Source of the DNA: Bacillus sp. NEB1478
GTDB taxonomy: Bacteria; Bacillota; Bacilli; Bacillales; Fictibacillaceae
Assembly: GCF_031582965.1 (NCBI RefSeq)
Contig: NZ_CP134049.1
Span: 1,550,001 to 1,614,000, forward strand
Length of the DNA stretch: 64,000 bases
Reading direction: 5' to 3'
This document shows, piece by piece, positions 27,055 through 36,093 of this stretch. The position numbers and the translations under genes are program-made. Under the pieces are notes generated by a model. The model saw only the letters and a list, made by a program, of their open reading frames with translations. It was not told where the DNA came from and ran no database searches. The first letter of the stretch is position 1; each line of letters starts with the position of its first letter.

Positions 27055-27086
27055 AAAAGAGCGGACGAAATGTCCGCTCTTTTTTA
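27053..27086. terminator. Bidirectional terminator after phoU
   Basis: AAAAAAGAGCGGAC pairs with GTCCGCTCTTTTTT over 14 bp with a 5-base loop. Confidence 0.93.
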
Positions 27087-27098
27087 TGTATATTCAAA

Positions 27099-27554
27099 TT
27101 ATGAACTCGTAATTTCTTTTGCGATCTCGTCAAAACTCATCTTACTGTTTACTTGGTGAGTTTCCGCTCTAACTAAACCTTCAAGATTATGTGAACGTAA
27201 ATATTTTAAGAATTCTTTGCCGTCTTTAATAATTTTTCCTTGCTGTAACAGATCGCATACCTCTCCAGTACTCATTCCTTGAGTAATCGTTAGGTTCATC
27301 TCTGTTACTTTTTCTTCTTCTTTAACCGGTTCAGTTTTGTTCGCTGAAACGGGTGCTGCGCTTTTCGTTTCTTTTAATGATGTGTACTCATCTTCTGAGA
27401 TTGCTAGCTCGCCTTTTTCAGAAAGATATTGCTCTACTGTCTCTTCAGTTAATTCAGGATTATTGTTGGAGCTGTTAGTGAAATAAACTCCAGCTAATAT
27501 CCCAGTAGAGATGATAATACCTGCTGAAAATCCGCGAAGGTTTTTGCTTGTCAT
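27099..27554 (-). CDS. Membrane-anchored MltG/YceG-like domain protein (YqzC-like)
   Basis: A 151-residue protein with an N-terminal membrane helix (GFSAGIIISTGILAGVYF), an acidic linker (residues ~33-90) and a C-terminal region (NLTITQGMSTGEVCDLLQQGKIIKDG...MSFDEIAKEI) resembling the LysM-like part of MltG endolytic transglycosylases. The catalytic MltG domain is absent, so enzyme activity is not expected. SD GAGGGGAAACGT precedes the ATG. Place after the pst operon and partner gene 27576-27767 resemble B. subtilis yqzC/yqzD; that equivalence is a guess. Confidence 0.6.
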   Translation of the reverse strand: MTSKNLRGFSAGIIISTGILAGVYFTNSSNNNPELTEETVEQYLSEKGELAISEDEYTSLKETKSAAPVSANKTEPVKEEEKVTEMNLTITQGMSTGEVCDLLQQGKIIKDGKEFLKYLRSHNLEGLVRAETHQVNSKMSFDEIAKEITSS

Positions 27555-27575
27555 ACGTTTCCCCTCACAAATCTA

Positions 27576-27767
27576 TTAGTTCTTATCATTGATCATCATT
27601 TCGTCTTCTAACACTTTCATTTTCTTTTTAATTTGATAGATTTCTTTCATTAATTGAATCGAAAAATTTTCCAGCTGAGTTTCAACAGAAGTTTCACGAT
27701 TTTTTCTAAAGGAAAGAATCAATAGAACAATTCCAATGATTAATAATCCAACGATGGCAAACTCCAT
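27576..27767 (-). CDS. Small membrane protein with coiled-coil tail
   Basis: A 63-residue protein: one N-terminal helix (AIVGLLIIGIVLLILSF), then a charged, heptad-like helical tail (QLMKEIYQIKKKMKVLEDEMM). AGGAGGGTATTT stands before the ATG. It is the first gene of a two-gene minus-strand unit with the MltG-like gene. It may correspond to B. subtilis yqzD, but I cannot confirm this. Function unknown. Confidence 0.6.
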   Translation of the reverse strand: MEFAIVGLLIIGIVLLILSFRKNRETSVETQLENFSIQLMKEIYQIKKKMKVLEDEMMINDKN

Positions 27768-27865
27768 AAATACCCTCCTAATTTAAAGCTTTTCCCTTTA
27801 CTTTTATATCATAGTATTTAATCTGGGTATAGTTTTTTTCGCAAAAGTACACATAAAATACTACA

Positions 27866-28037
27866 ATTCGACTATTGTTGTGCTGAAGATATTGAAATAG
27901 AAAATGAAAAGCTGAAATAGTCGAAAATCATGTATTATTTTGTCGTATTTTCAGAATAATCAGTCGAAGCAAACGGTTTCAAAAACTTTACATAAACTGT
28001 TATCTCTTGCGGGATTTGGAAGCGTCATTTTTCGACT
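27866..28037. promoter_or_regulatory. Cluster of AGTCGAA/TTCGACT motifs (Spo0A-box-like)
   Basis: TTCGACT at 27867-27873, AGTCGAA at 27919-27925 and 27962-27968, and TTCGACT at 28031-28037; also TTTTGTCGTA at 27938-27947. The known Spo0A box core is TGTCGAA, from which AGTCGAA differs by one base. They fill the 372-bp gap before the glycan operon, which holds no gene. Confidence 0.5.
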
Positions 28038-28048
28038 TTTTTGACACA

Positions 28049-28077
28049 TTGTTTAAAAAAATAGCTGGTGTTACGAT
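28049..28077 (+). promoter_or_regulatory. Candidate promoter of the glycan operon
   Basis: TTGTTT (28049-28054), a 17-bp spacer, and an extended -10 TGT-TACGAT (28069-28077), 63 bp before the start of the DUF4912 gene. Confidence 0.45.
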
Positions 28078-28139
28078 TATTAAAAATGTTGGAATAAAAA
28101 TATTTCTATAGAATATTTGATGTAGATGAGGTGATTAAT

Positions 28140-28784
28140 TTGATAGAAGAAATTGTGAAACTGAAGAATAAAGGACTCACACTTCAAGAAATTGCTGAAA
28201 AGATGGAGATGTCTTTAGGCAAGGTACAATATCGCTGGAATAAATATAGAAAGGATCTTGTACCTGAAGAAATAGCATCTATCCCCTTTATCGAAAAACA
28301 CAAGGAAAAAAAGTGGGAAATGCCTTTTGAATATAAAGAAGCTAGTATCTGTTTAATGCCTATTTCGTCAAATCGTTTATACGTTTATTGGAGCTTTTCT
28401 GATGCGATTAAAAATATGGCCGAACAGCATTTCCGTTCAGAGTGGGATAGCCTTCCAAACGTGCTGAAAATATATGATGTTACAGATATCATATTTTTTG
28501 GACATAACGCACACCGTACGTTCGAAGTTGATCTCCCGCCAATGACAAACAATTGGTTTATTCACTCGCTAGAACCAGACCGAACGTATATTGTGGATGT
28601 TGGTACACGTACGTACGACGGCAGTTTCTTTACTCTTTTAAGATCTAACCCAGCAGAAACGGATCCTTCTCAAAATAGTGCACCTTTTGATGAAAAAATA
28701 GAACGATGGAAACAGCAAAATGTGAGTCAGCCTGAATGGCTAGAAAATTTTTCGACTTATTCGTACTATCAAAAAATCAAATAG
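28140..28784 (+). CDS. DUF4912 domain-containing protein
   Basis: A 214-residue protein. Residues ~1-40 form a helix-turn-helix-like segment (LKNKGLTLQEIAEKMEMSLGKVQYRWNKY). The remainder is a DUF4912 domain of beta-sandwich character with ICLMPISSNRLYVYWSF, NVLKIYDVTDI and SLEPDRTYIVDVGTR, resembling carbohydrate-associated immunoglobulin-like folds. I chose TTG 28140 because AGGTGATTAAT precedes it; GTG 28131 would overlap the SD. It leads a four-gene operon of glycan enzymes (12-bp gap to the next). DUF4912 genes are known to sit beside GH57 genes in other phyla. It may be a regulator or a glycan-binding subunit. Confidence 0.82.
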   Translation: MIEEIVKLKNKGLTLQEIAEKMEMSLGKVQYRWNKYRKDLVPEEIASIPFIEKHKEKKWEMPFEYKEASICLMPISSNRLYVYWSFSDAIKNMAEQHFRSEWDSLPNVLKIYDVTDIIFFGHNAHRTFEVDLPPMTNNWFIHSLEPDRTYIVDVGTRTYDGSFFTLLRSNPAETDPSQNSAPFDEKIERWKQQNVSQPEWLENFSTYSYYQKIK

Positions 28785-28796
28785 GAGAGGTACAGA

Positions 28797-31595
28797 ATGA
28801 ATAACGGGTATTTTTCATTGGTTTTACACGCTCACCTTCCTTATGTAAGGCATAAAGAAGCGAATCGGTTAGAGGAAAGATGGGTATATGAGGCAATGAC
28901 AGAGACTTATATCCCGTTGCTTTGGGTTCTTGACGAACAGCCAGAATCGATATCATGGACGATATCCTTTTCCCCTCCAGTACTTGAATTACTTAGTGAT
29001 TCCGTCATACAAAAAAGATATTTAGAGCACCTCGATACTACTCTTAAACTACTTCAAAAAGAAAAGAAACATACTAAAAATAAAAAAGAAGCAGAAATTA
29101 TTGACTTTTATGAAAAACGCTATCGGAGAATAATGGATACGTATCAAAAAACGGATTGTCAAATACTTAAAGCATTTAAATCCTTCATGAAGGAAGGAAA
29201 GGTATCTTGCATAACCTCATCAGCTACTCATGCTTTTCTTCCCTATACAGCAACGGAACAAGCGGTGAATGCACAAATTGATGCAGGTATTAAAACGTTC
29301 GAAAAATATTTCGGGGAAAAGCCTGCTGGTTTTTGGCTGCCTGAATGTGCGTATGCACCAGGTATAGATAAACGATTAGCTGATGCAGGGATTCGTTATA
29401 CATTTGTAGACGAACAAACATTATTATTGAGTAAGCCACAACCAAATAAAGGAATAGACACACCAGTTTATTCTCCGCATGGTGTGGCATTATTCCCAAG
29501 AAATCAATATATCTCAGAAACCATCTGGAACTCGTCTTTAGGTTACCCAGGTGACTATGATTACCGTGAATTTTACCGTGACGTTGCGTATGAGAGAGAG
29601 CTTGAATATATTCAAGGATTTATCCATCCAGAAGGTATTCGAATAGACACAGGACTCAAGTATTGGCGGATCACAGGAAAGACTGAAGAAAAAGAGTGGT
29701 ATAACAGAAAAAGCGCAGAAGACAAAATAAATCAGCATGCTTGGGATTTTAATCATCGCCTCATGGATTATTTACATAAGCATGATCAATTTTTTCCTCC
29801 TACATTAATAACCGCACCTTTTGATGCAGAATTATTCGGACACTGGTGGTTTGAAGGTCCAGAGTTTTTAGCAAAAACAATGGAAGTTGCACTAGAAAAT
29901 AACGTCAATTGGATTACACCTCAAGAATTTTTACACAGACATTATCAAGACCTTGAAACGGTAAGACCTCACTTTTCGACATGGGGAAGAAATGGAACTG
30001 GAGAAGTATGGCTGAACGAAACAAATGCCTGGATGTATCGCCATCTTCATCATTGTGAAAAGAAATTGGTTGAAATTGCTGCATATCTTTCTCATGGAAG
30101 AAACTCGAACATGATCGTGGAGCGTTATGCAGACCAAATGGTAAGAGAGTGGATGCTGGCTGCGAGTTCGGATTGGGCATTTATCGTGGATCAAAATAGC
30201 GCTTCTCAATATGCAAAGAACAGATTTCAAGAGCACATTGAAAGATTCCATGCTCTATATGAGTCTATTAAAAATACTGAATATAACATGAATGAAATTA
30301 TGGAATATGAAAAAGAATATCCCTTTATGAACATTCCTTTATGGTCTTATTTCACCAGTCCTCATGATCAATATGTTCAACAAAATTTTAATAAAGATAG
30401 TGAAGCTAAGAAAATTTTAATGCTGACTTGGGAATATCCTCCTATGGTTGTAGGCGGGCTATCGAGACATGTATATGATTTATCTAGAAAACTCGTTTCA
30501 TTAGGTAATGAAGTTTATGTCATTACATCATTTGTTGATGGATATCCAGAATATGAAGTTAACAACGGTGTGCACGTCTATAGAGTTTTAGGAAAACAGC
30601 CAAATTTTGAGTCTTTCTTTCATTGGGCCGGCAGCTTAAACATGGCAATGGCCGATCAAGCATTGGAAGTATTCAAAAAAGTTGAATTTGATTGTATTCA
30701 TGCGCACGATTGGCTTGTATCGGTTGCTGCACTTGCGTTAAAAAAAGCATTAAACATTCCTTTAATATCAACGATTCATGCTACAGAACATGGCAGGAAC
30801 AACGGAATCACTTCTCCTCTTCAATATGAGATCAATCAAAAAGAATGGGAGCTGATGGAGTGCTCTGATAAACTGATCGTCTGCAGTAAATATATGAAAC
30901 ATGAACTTACAGACGTGTTCAGGATACCTGAAGAGAAAATAAGCATCTTACCTAACGGGATTGACCCAGATTTGCTTGAAATTAACCAAAAAAACCAGGA
31001 AGATCATGAATTTGGAAATAAGGAAGGGCTGCTTATTTTTTCGGTTGGCAGACTAGTAAAAGAAAAAGGCTTCCAGACAATAGTTCAAGCCGCAGAACTT
31101 TTAAAACAAAAAGGAGTAGCAGTAAAATTTGTAATTGCAGGTAAGGGTCCATTACATGATGAGCTGGCTGAATTGATAAAAGTCAAACAAGTAGATAATT
31201 ATGTTGAGCTAGCAGGCTTTGTTAGTGACGAAGAAAGAAACAAGTGGCTGAATAAAGCGGATGCTGCTCTATTCCCAAGTCATTACGAGCCCTTTGGAAT
31301 TGTTGCTCTAGAGGGAATGGCATCGGGAAAATTAACAATCGTCTCAGATACAGGCGGTTTAAAAGAAATTATTGATCACGAAAAAACAGGATTAAAAGTG
31401 TACCCGGATGATGCTCAAAGTATTGTGTGGGCGGTTGAATATATACTGTCTAATCCTGAACAGTGCAAACAAATGGCTGAATTAGGAGAAAAAACAGCAA
31501 GAACAATTTTTAACTGGGATTCCATTGCAGAAAGAACTGCTTATTTATACGAACAAATCCACAACGAGAATGAAATATTAGGAGGAGTGCTGTAA
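28797..31595 (+). CDS. GH57 alpha-glucan branching enzyme fused to GT4 glycosyltransferase
   Basis: A 932-residue fusion protein. Residues ~1-530 are a GH57/DUF1957 branching-enzyme module: motif 1 HAHLPYVRH, nucleophile Glu183 in FWLPECAY, and general acid Asp343 in APFDAELFGHWWFEGPEF. Residues ~538-932 are a GT4 (GT-B) module: LMLTWEYPPMVVGGLSRHV, IHAHDWL, LPNGIDP, and the EPFGIVALEG motif with two glutamates. One chain can therefore elongate and branch an alpha-glucan. SD AGGAGAGG before the ATG. Stop overlaps the next start by one base. Separate proteins are the norm; the fusion is unusual. Donor sugar nucleotide is unknown. Confidence 0.88.
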   Translation: MNNGYFSLVLHAHLPYVRHKEANRLEERWVYEAMTETYIPLLWVLDEQPESISWTISFSPPVLELLSDSVIQKRYLEHLDTTLKLLQKEKKHTKNKKEAEIIDFYEKRYRRIMDTYQKTDCQILKAFKSFMKEGKVSCITSSATHAFLPYTATEQAVNAQIDAGIKTFEKYFGEKPAGFWLPECAYAPGIDKRLADAGIRYTFVDEQTLLLSKPQPNKGIDTPVYSPHGVALFPRNQYISETIWNSSLGYPGDYDYREFYRDVAYERELEYIQGFIHPEGIRIDTGLKYWRITGKTEEKEWYNRKSAEDKINQHAWDFNHRLMDYLHKHDQFFPPTLITAPFDAELFGHWWFEGPEFLAKTMEVALENNVNWITPQEFLHRHYQDLETVRPHFSTWGRNGTGEVWLNETNAWMYRHLHHCEKKLVEIAAYLSHGRNSNMIVERYADQMVREWMLAASSDWAFIVDQNSASQYAKNRFQEHIERFHALYESIKNTEYNMNEIMEYEKEYPFMNIPLWSYFTSPHDQYVQQNFNKDSEAKKILMLTWEYPPMVVGGLSRHVYDLSRKLVSLGNEVYVITSFVDGYPEYEVNNGVHVYRVLGKQPNFESFFHWAGSLNMAMADQALEVFKKVEFDCIHAHDWLVSVAALALKKALNIPLISTIHATEHGRNNGITSPLQYEINQKEWELMECSDKLIVCSKYMKHELTDVFRIPEEKISILPNGIDPDLLEINQKNQEDHEFGNKEGLLIFSVGRLVKEKGFQTIVQAAELLKQKGVAVKFVIAGKGPLHDELAELIKVKQVDNYVELAGFVSDEERNKWLNKADAALFPSHYEPFGIVALEGMASGKLTIVSDTGGLKEIIDHEKTGLKVYPDDAQSIVWAVEYILSNPEQCKQMAELGEKTARTIFNWDSIAERTAYLYEQIHNENEILGGVL

Positions 31596-34006
31596 TGAAA
31601 GGTGTAATCATGGCGGGTGGTAAAGGAACCCGATTAAGACCACTTACTTGTAACATGCCAAAACCAATGGTTCCGATGCTTCATAAACCAGTAATGGAAT
31701 ATGGTATTGAGCTCTTGAAAAAGTTTGGAATTACAGACATTGCGGTTACTGTCCATTACCTTCCGGATACGATAAAAAATTATTTTGGAGACGGAAGCAG
31801 CTTTGGAGTGAATTTACACTATTTTGTTGAAACAACGCCTCTTGGAACGGCTGGATCGATAAAAAATGCAGAAGATTTTCTTGATAAACGATTTATGGTA
31901 ATCAGCGGGGACGGATTAACAGATTTTAATTTAGAAAAAGGCATCCGTTTTCATGAAGAGAAGAACTCTTTAGCAACTATTTTTATGAAGCAAGTTGAAT
32001 CGCCATTAGAATATGGTGTTATCATGACAAACCAAGATGGGAAAATTATCAGATTTCTTGAAAAACCAAGCTGGAATGAAGTCTTCAGCGATACGGTCAA
32101 TACAGGAATATACATTTTAGAGCCTGAAATCTTTTCTTACATTGAAAAAGATATACCATTTGATTTCAGTAAAGATTTATTTCCCATTTTAATGAAAGAA
32201 AATAGAAACCTATATGGCTATCAAGCAGAGGGGTATTGGTCAGATATCGGAAATCTGCAGCAATATCGCCAATCACATTATGACATGTTAAATGGGCTTG
32301 TTAACCTTCCTATTCAAGGGAAAGAACAAAACCCGGGAATTTGGGTGGGGGAAAATGTAACAATTGAAGAGGGTGTAACGATTGAAGGGCCTGTGAGTTT
32401 TGCAGACGGATCTGTTATCCGAAAAGGAGCTCACGTCGGAAAGCTTTCAGTTGTAGGAAAGAACAGTGTAATATCAGCAGGCAGTTCATTGAAAAAGTCA
32501 GTATTATGGAATGATGTTTTCGTCGGGACACATTGTGAGCTTAGAGGAGCTACAATTGCTAATGGAACGAAAATAGAAAAAGATGTCTCTGTATTTGAAC
32601 ATGCAGTAGTCGGTGATCATTGTACAATTGGCAAGAAAGCAACTTTAAAGCCAGACGTGAAAATTTGGCCTGAAAAAGAAATTTATGAAGAAGCACTTGT
32701 ACATACCTCAATTGTATGGGGTAAAAAAGCGACAAAATCCTTATTTGGAAGCAGGGGTGTTTCAGGAATTGCGAATGTAGAAATTACACCTGATTACATC
32801 GCAAGACTTGCCTCAGCGTATGGAGCTGTTCTTCCATATGGGTCTAAAATCCTCATCGCGAGTGATTCACACGATTTTTCAGTTATGATTAAGCAATCAT
32901 TTATACAAGGTCTTCATTCATCAGGTGTTCATACACTCGATATAAGTCCAACCGTTGCACCCGTTGTAAGATTTTCAATTGAAGATGAAATATTGCAAGG
33001 TGGCGTATATGTTAGATTCTCAAATTACACAGGTGAAAAAGAATTAATGATCGAATTCTATGATAATAAAGGGCTGCCGATTCATTCAGACCTAGAACGA
33101 AAAATTGAAAATGCCTACTGGCAGGAAGATTACAGGCGTGCTTCTTTTGACAGGATAGGAAAAGGGGCTGTTCAAGCGAACAAACATGAAAGTTATATTT
33201 CTGCCCTTTTAAGTGATATACAAGTGGAACGAATCCAGAAAACCAAGTTTCGTGTTGTAGTTAACTATAATCACCAACCTTATCTAAATTTCATTCCTAA
33301 TCTGTATAACCAGCTCAATTGTGAGATATTAACGGCTCCATATCAAACACAGGCTGATGAAATGGCATCTTTTGTAAAGGTAACAAACGCAAATATTGGT
33401 GTTCTAATTGGGGAATCTGGCGAAACACTAAGGCTCATAACAGAATCCGGTGAAGTATTAGATGAAGAAACGATGCTTGCTCTATATGTATTTACATCAT
33501 TCTTGCATGGCAAACAAAAAGAGATGGCGGTCCCTGTTTATGGTTCGTCAGCTTTAGATTCGATTGCAGAACGCCTTAACGGAAAGCTAGTGCGAACGAA
33601 AGCAAACCCCCGATCGATAATGGAAGTGGGAGAGGGAGTGTTGAACTATCAATATGATGCACAATACGCATTTGTTCACATCCTTGAAGTAATGGCGATC
33701 GAACAAATCACACTCTCTGAGCTGGTAAAGCTCCTTCCTGATGTGCACATGCTAAGAGAATATGTAACATGTCCTAAAGATAAAAAAGGACGTGTAATGC
33801 GAAAGCTGATGGAAGATATCCGGGATAATAATGTAGAGCTGCTCGATGGAATAAAAGTTTTTCATCCTGAAGGAGGCTGGACACTCATTTTACCTGACGT
33901 AGAACAGCCAATCTTTACAGTGTACTCACAAAATAAAAATCCGGAACAAGCCAAACAATCAGCTTTGCAGTATATAGAAAAAATCCAATTATATCAGCAG
34001 GTGTAA
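31595..34006 (+). CDS. Sugar-nucleotidyltransferase fused to a degenerate phosphomannomutase domain
   Basis: An 803-residue protein. Residues 1-235 are a nucleotidyltransferase with GGKGTRLRPLT and VISGDGLTDF; residues ~250-370 show hexapeptide (left-handed beta-helix) repeats; residues ~385-800 align with phosphomannomutase/phosphoglucomutase (FGSRGVSGIANVEITP, ASDSHDFSVMIKQSF). In the mutase part the active-site loop TASHNP is replaced by RFSNYT (Ser476 kept, HNP lost) and the metal loop DGDxDR by GESGET (606-611). It probably makes an NDP-sugar (GDP-mannose, or NDP-glucose) for the GT4 domain, while the mutase domain may be structural or regulatory. Third gene of the operon. Confidence 0.85.
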   Translation: MKGVIMAGGKGTRLRPLTCNMPKPMVPMLHKPVMEYGIELLKKFGITDIAVTVHYLPDTIKNYFGDGSSFGVNLHYFVETTPLGTAGSIKNAEDFLDKRFMVISGDGLTDFNLEKGIRFHEEKNSLATIFMKQVESPLEYGVIMTNQDGKIIRFLEKPSWNEVFSDTVNTGIYILEPEIFSYIEKDIPFDFSKDLFPILMKENRNLYGYQAEGYWSDIGNLQQYRQSHYDMLNGLVNLPIQGKEQNPGIWVGENVTIEEGVTIEGPVSFADGSVIRKGAHVGKLSVVGKNSVISAGSSLKKSVLWNDVFVGTHCELRGATIANGTKIEKDVSVFEHAVVGDHCTIGKKATLKPDVKIWPEKEIYEEALVHTSIVWGKKATKSLFGSRGVSGIANVEITPDYIARLASAYGAVLPYGSKILIASDSHDFSVMIKQSFIQGLHSSGVHTLDISPTVAPVVRFSIEDEILQGGVYVRFSNYTGEKELMIEFYDNKGLPIHSDLERKIENAYWQEDYRRASFDRIGKGAVQANKHESYISALLSDIQVERIQKTKFRVVVNYNHQPYLNFIPNLYNQLNCEILTAPYQTQADEMASFVKVTNANIGVLIGESGETLRLITESGEVLDEETMLALYVFTSFLHGKQKEMAVPVYGSSALDSIAERLNGKLVRTKANPRSIMEVGEGVLNYQYDAQYAFVHILEVMAIEQITLSELVKLLPDVHMLREYVTCPKDKKGRVMRKLMEDIRDNNVELLDGIKVFHPEGGWTLILPDVEQPIFTVYSQNKNPEQAKQSALQYIEKIQLYQQV

Positions 34007-34009
34007 GTA

Positions 34010-35974
34010 ATGCCGAGACATTTAGTGTTAGGAAACGGAAAGCTGTTAATTAATTTAGATCAGAATTTGCAGATAAGAGATATTTATTTCCCGTATGTGG
34101 GCCAGCAGAATCATGTTCAGGGTCATGTTAACCGTTTAGGAGCCAGTATCAATGGCTCCTTTTCTTGGCTTTCTTCGAATGAATGGGAGATCAAGCCAGG
34201 TTATCATAAGGATTCTCTTGTGACACAATCATTTGCAATTAATCACAAAGAAAGAATAACCTTGAAAATTGAAGATGCTGTTCATCAAAGAGAAGATATG
34301 TTCATGCGGCGTATTACAGTTATGAATGAATCGGATGAGAATAAGGAAATTAAACTGTTTTTTCACCAGGATCTTTCAATTTATGAAACAGAGGTAGGGG
34401 ATACGGCTTACTATGATCCTGAAAGATCCGTAATTATTCACTACAAGAAAAATCGGTATTTTCTCTTTCATGGAATGTTTGATGGTAATGGAATGAATCA
34501 ATATACAACAGGTGTAAAGCGATTCTTAAGTGCAGAAGGAACCTGGAAAGATGCTGAAGATGGGTACCTTCATGTAAATCCGATTGCTCAAGGGTCTGTA
34601 GACAGTACGTTTTCTGTTAAAGGAATCGTTCCTCCAAATCAGAGTAAAAATGTGTTCTATTCTTTAACGGTAGGAAGAAATCGGGATGAGGTTTTTTCAC
34701 TATTTGATTATTTAATGGAAATCGGACCGTCTTTAACACTTGATAAAATCGATGTGTACTGGCGCAGATGGGTTAATAAAACAACGCTTAACTCTTGTGA
34801 TCTTTCTGCAGAATTGATGGATTTATATAATAGAAGTTTATTGATCATCCGCACACAAACGAATGAAAATGGATATATCATAGCAGCAAATGATTCTGAT
34901 ATCCAGCAGTATAATCGGGACCATTACAGCTACATGTGGCCGAGAGACGGGGCATTAATCGCGGTGTCTGCTGCAAAAGCTGGATATCATGGTATGGTAA
35001 AAAACTTTTATAGACGCTGTGCTGATGTCTTAACAAAAGAAGGGTACCTTCATCATAAATATAATCCTGATGGATCGATTGGTTCGTCATGGCATCCTTT
35101 GTTAAATAAAGAAGGGGAAAGCCAGCTGCCTATTCAAGAAGACGAGACAGCCCTAGTATTATGGGCGTTTTGGGAACATTATAATGAAACGGGTGACATT
35201 GAGTTTGCTCAATCTTTATACCGTTCTTTAGTTAGACCTAGTGCACGGTTTTTGCTGCAATATATGCATGATGAGCTTGAACTTCCGCTTCCTTCTTACG
35301 ATCTTTGGGAAGAAAGGCGCGGTATCTTCACCTTTACGGCTAGCAGTGTATACGGCGGATTGATGGCAGCTTCTAAATTTGCCACACTTTTTGGCGAAGA
35401 TGATCGTGCAGAACGCTACAAAAAAGGTGCTGAGAAAGTTAAGTCGGGTATGGAGAAACATCTGTATGATGAGGATTCCGGGAGATTTCTCAGGGGAATT
35501 TATCTGTTGGATAATAACGCATATAAAAAGGATTTTACAATGGAGTCCAGCATGTATGCCTTGTTTGCTTTTGGTGTATTTTCGGCAGAGGATGTTCGAG
35601 TTGTACGAACTATGCAAGCGATGGAAAAAGAATTAAGCATTAAAACGAACGTTGGAGGGTTTGCAAGATATACAAACGACTATTACTTTCAGCAGACACA
35701 TGAGATAGAGAAGGCACCGGGTAATCCTTGGCTGATATGTACGCTATGGCTTGCTAAGTGGTACATTCAATGTGCAAAATCCAAAGAAGATCTGAAAGCT
35801 CCGCGTCAAATATTGGATTGGGTACAGAAACACAGTTATTCTACCGGTGTCTTATCGGAACAGCTCCATCCATTCACTGGAGAAGCACTGTCGGTTGCGC
35901 CATTAACATGGTCTCATGCTACTTTTGTAGACGTAGTAAATGAATACACAACTGTTTATGAGAAACTTTCATAA
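34010..35974 (+). CDS. Glycoside hydrolase family 15 (glucoamylase-like)
   Basis: A 654-residue enzyme. Residues ~1-260 are the N-terminal beta-sandwich of prokaryotic GH15 proteins (NGKLLINLDQNLQIRDIYFPYVGQQNHV). Residues ~270-654 are the (alpha/alpha)6 barrel with SYMWPRDGAL, general acid in QEDETALVLWAFWEHY, and the base glutamate in GVLSEQLHPFTGEAL. No signal peptide is seen, so it acts in the cytoplasm, releasing glucose from alpha-glucan ends or cleaving trehalose-like sugars. Last gene of the operon, 3 bp after the previous stop; a natural degrading partner of the GH57-GT4 enzyme. No terminator is visible behind it. Confidence 0.88.
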   Translation: MPRHLVLGNGKLLINLDQNLQIRDIYFPYVGQQNHVQGHVNRLGASINGSFSWLSSNEWEIKPGYHKDSLVTQSFAINHKERITLKIEDAVHQREDMFMRRITVMNESDENKEIKLFFHQDLSIYETEVGDTAYYDPERSVIIHYKKNRYFLFHGMFDGNGMNQYTTGVKRFLSAEGTWKDAEDGYLHVNPIAQGSVDSTFSVKGIVPPNQSKNVFYSLTVGRNRDEVFSLFDYLMEIGPSLTLDKIDVYWRRWVNKTTLNSCDLSAELMDLYNRSLLIIRTQTNENGYIIAANDSDIQQYNRDHYSYMWPRDGALIAVSAAKAGYHGMVKNFYRRCADVLTKEGYLHHKYNPDGSIGSSWHPLLNKEGESQLPIQEDETALVLWAFWEHYNETGDIEFAQSLYRSLVRPSARFLLQYMHDELELPLPSYDLWEERRGIFTFTASSVYGGLMAASKFATLFGEDDRAERYKKGAEKVKSGMEKHLYDEDSGRFLRGIYLLDNNAYKKDFTMESSMYALFAFGVFSAEDVRVVRTMQAMEKELSIKTNVGGFARYTNDYYFQQTHEIEKAPGNPWLICTLWLAKWYIQCAKSKEDLKAPRQILDWVQKHSYSTGVLSEQLHPFTGEALSVAPLTWSHATFVDVVNEYTTVYEKLS

Positions 35975-35981
35975 ATCTCTC

Positions 35982-36010
35982 TTGCTCGTTACATTAGAAT
36001 TTGTTATCAT
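35982..36010 (+). promoter_or_regulatory. Promoter of rpmG
   Basis: TTGCTC (35982-35987), a 17-bp spacer and TATCAT (36005-36010) with an extended TGT in front. It lies 84 bp before the L33 start. Confidence 0.7.
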
Positions 36011-36093
36011 GTTAAAGTATGGTTTATTAGATGGAAAATGACTGTTAGTAACCATGAAAATGTACTTTGGTAAAGATTTGGAGGGAAACAACA

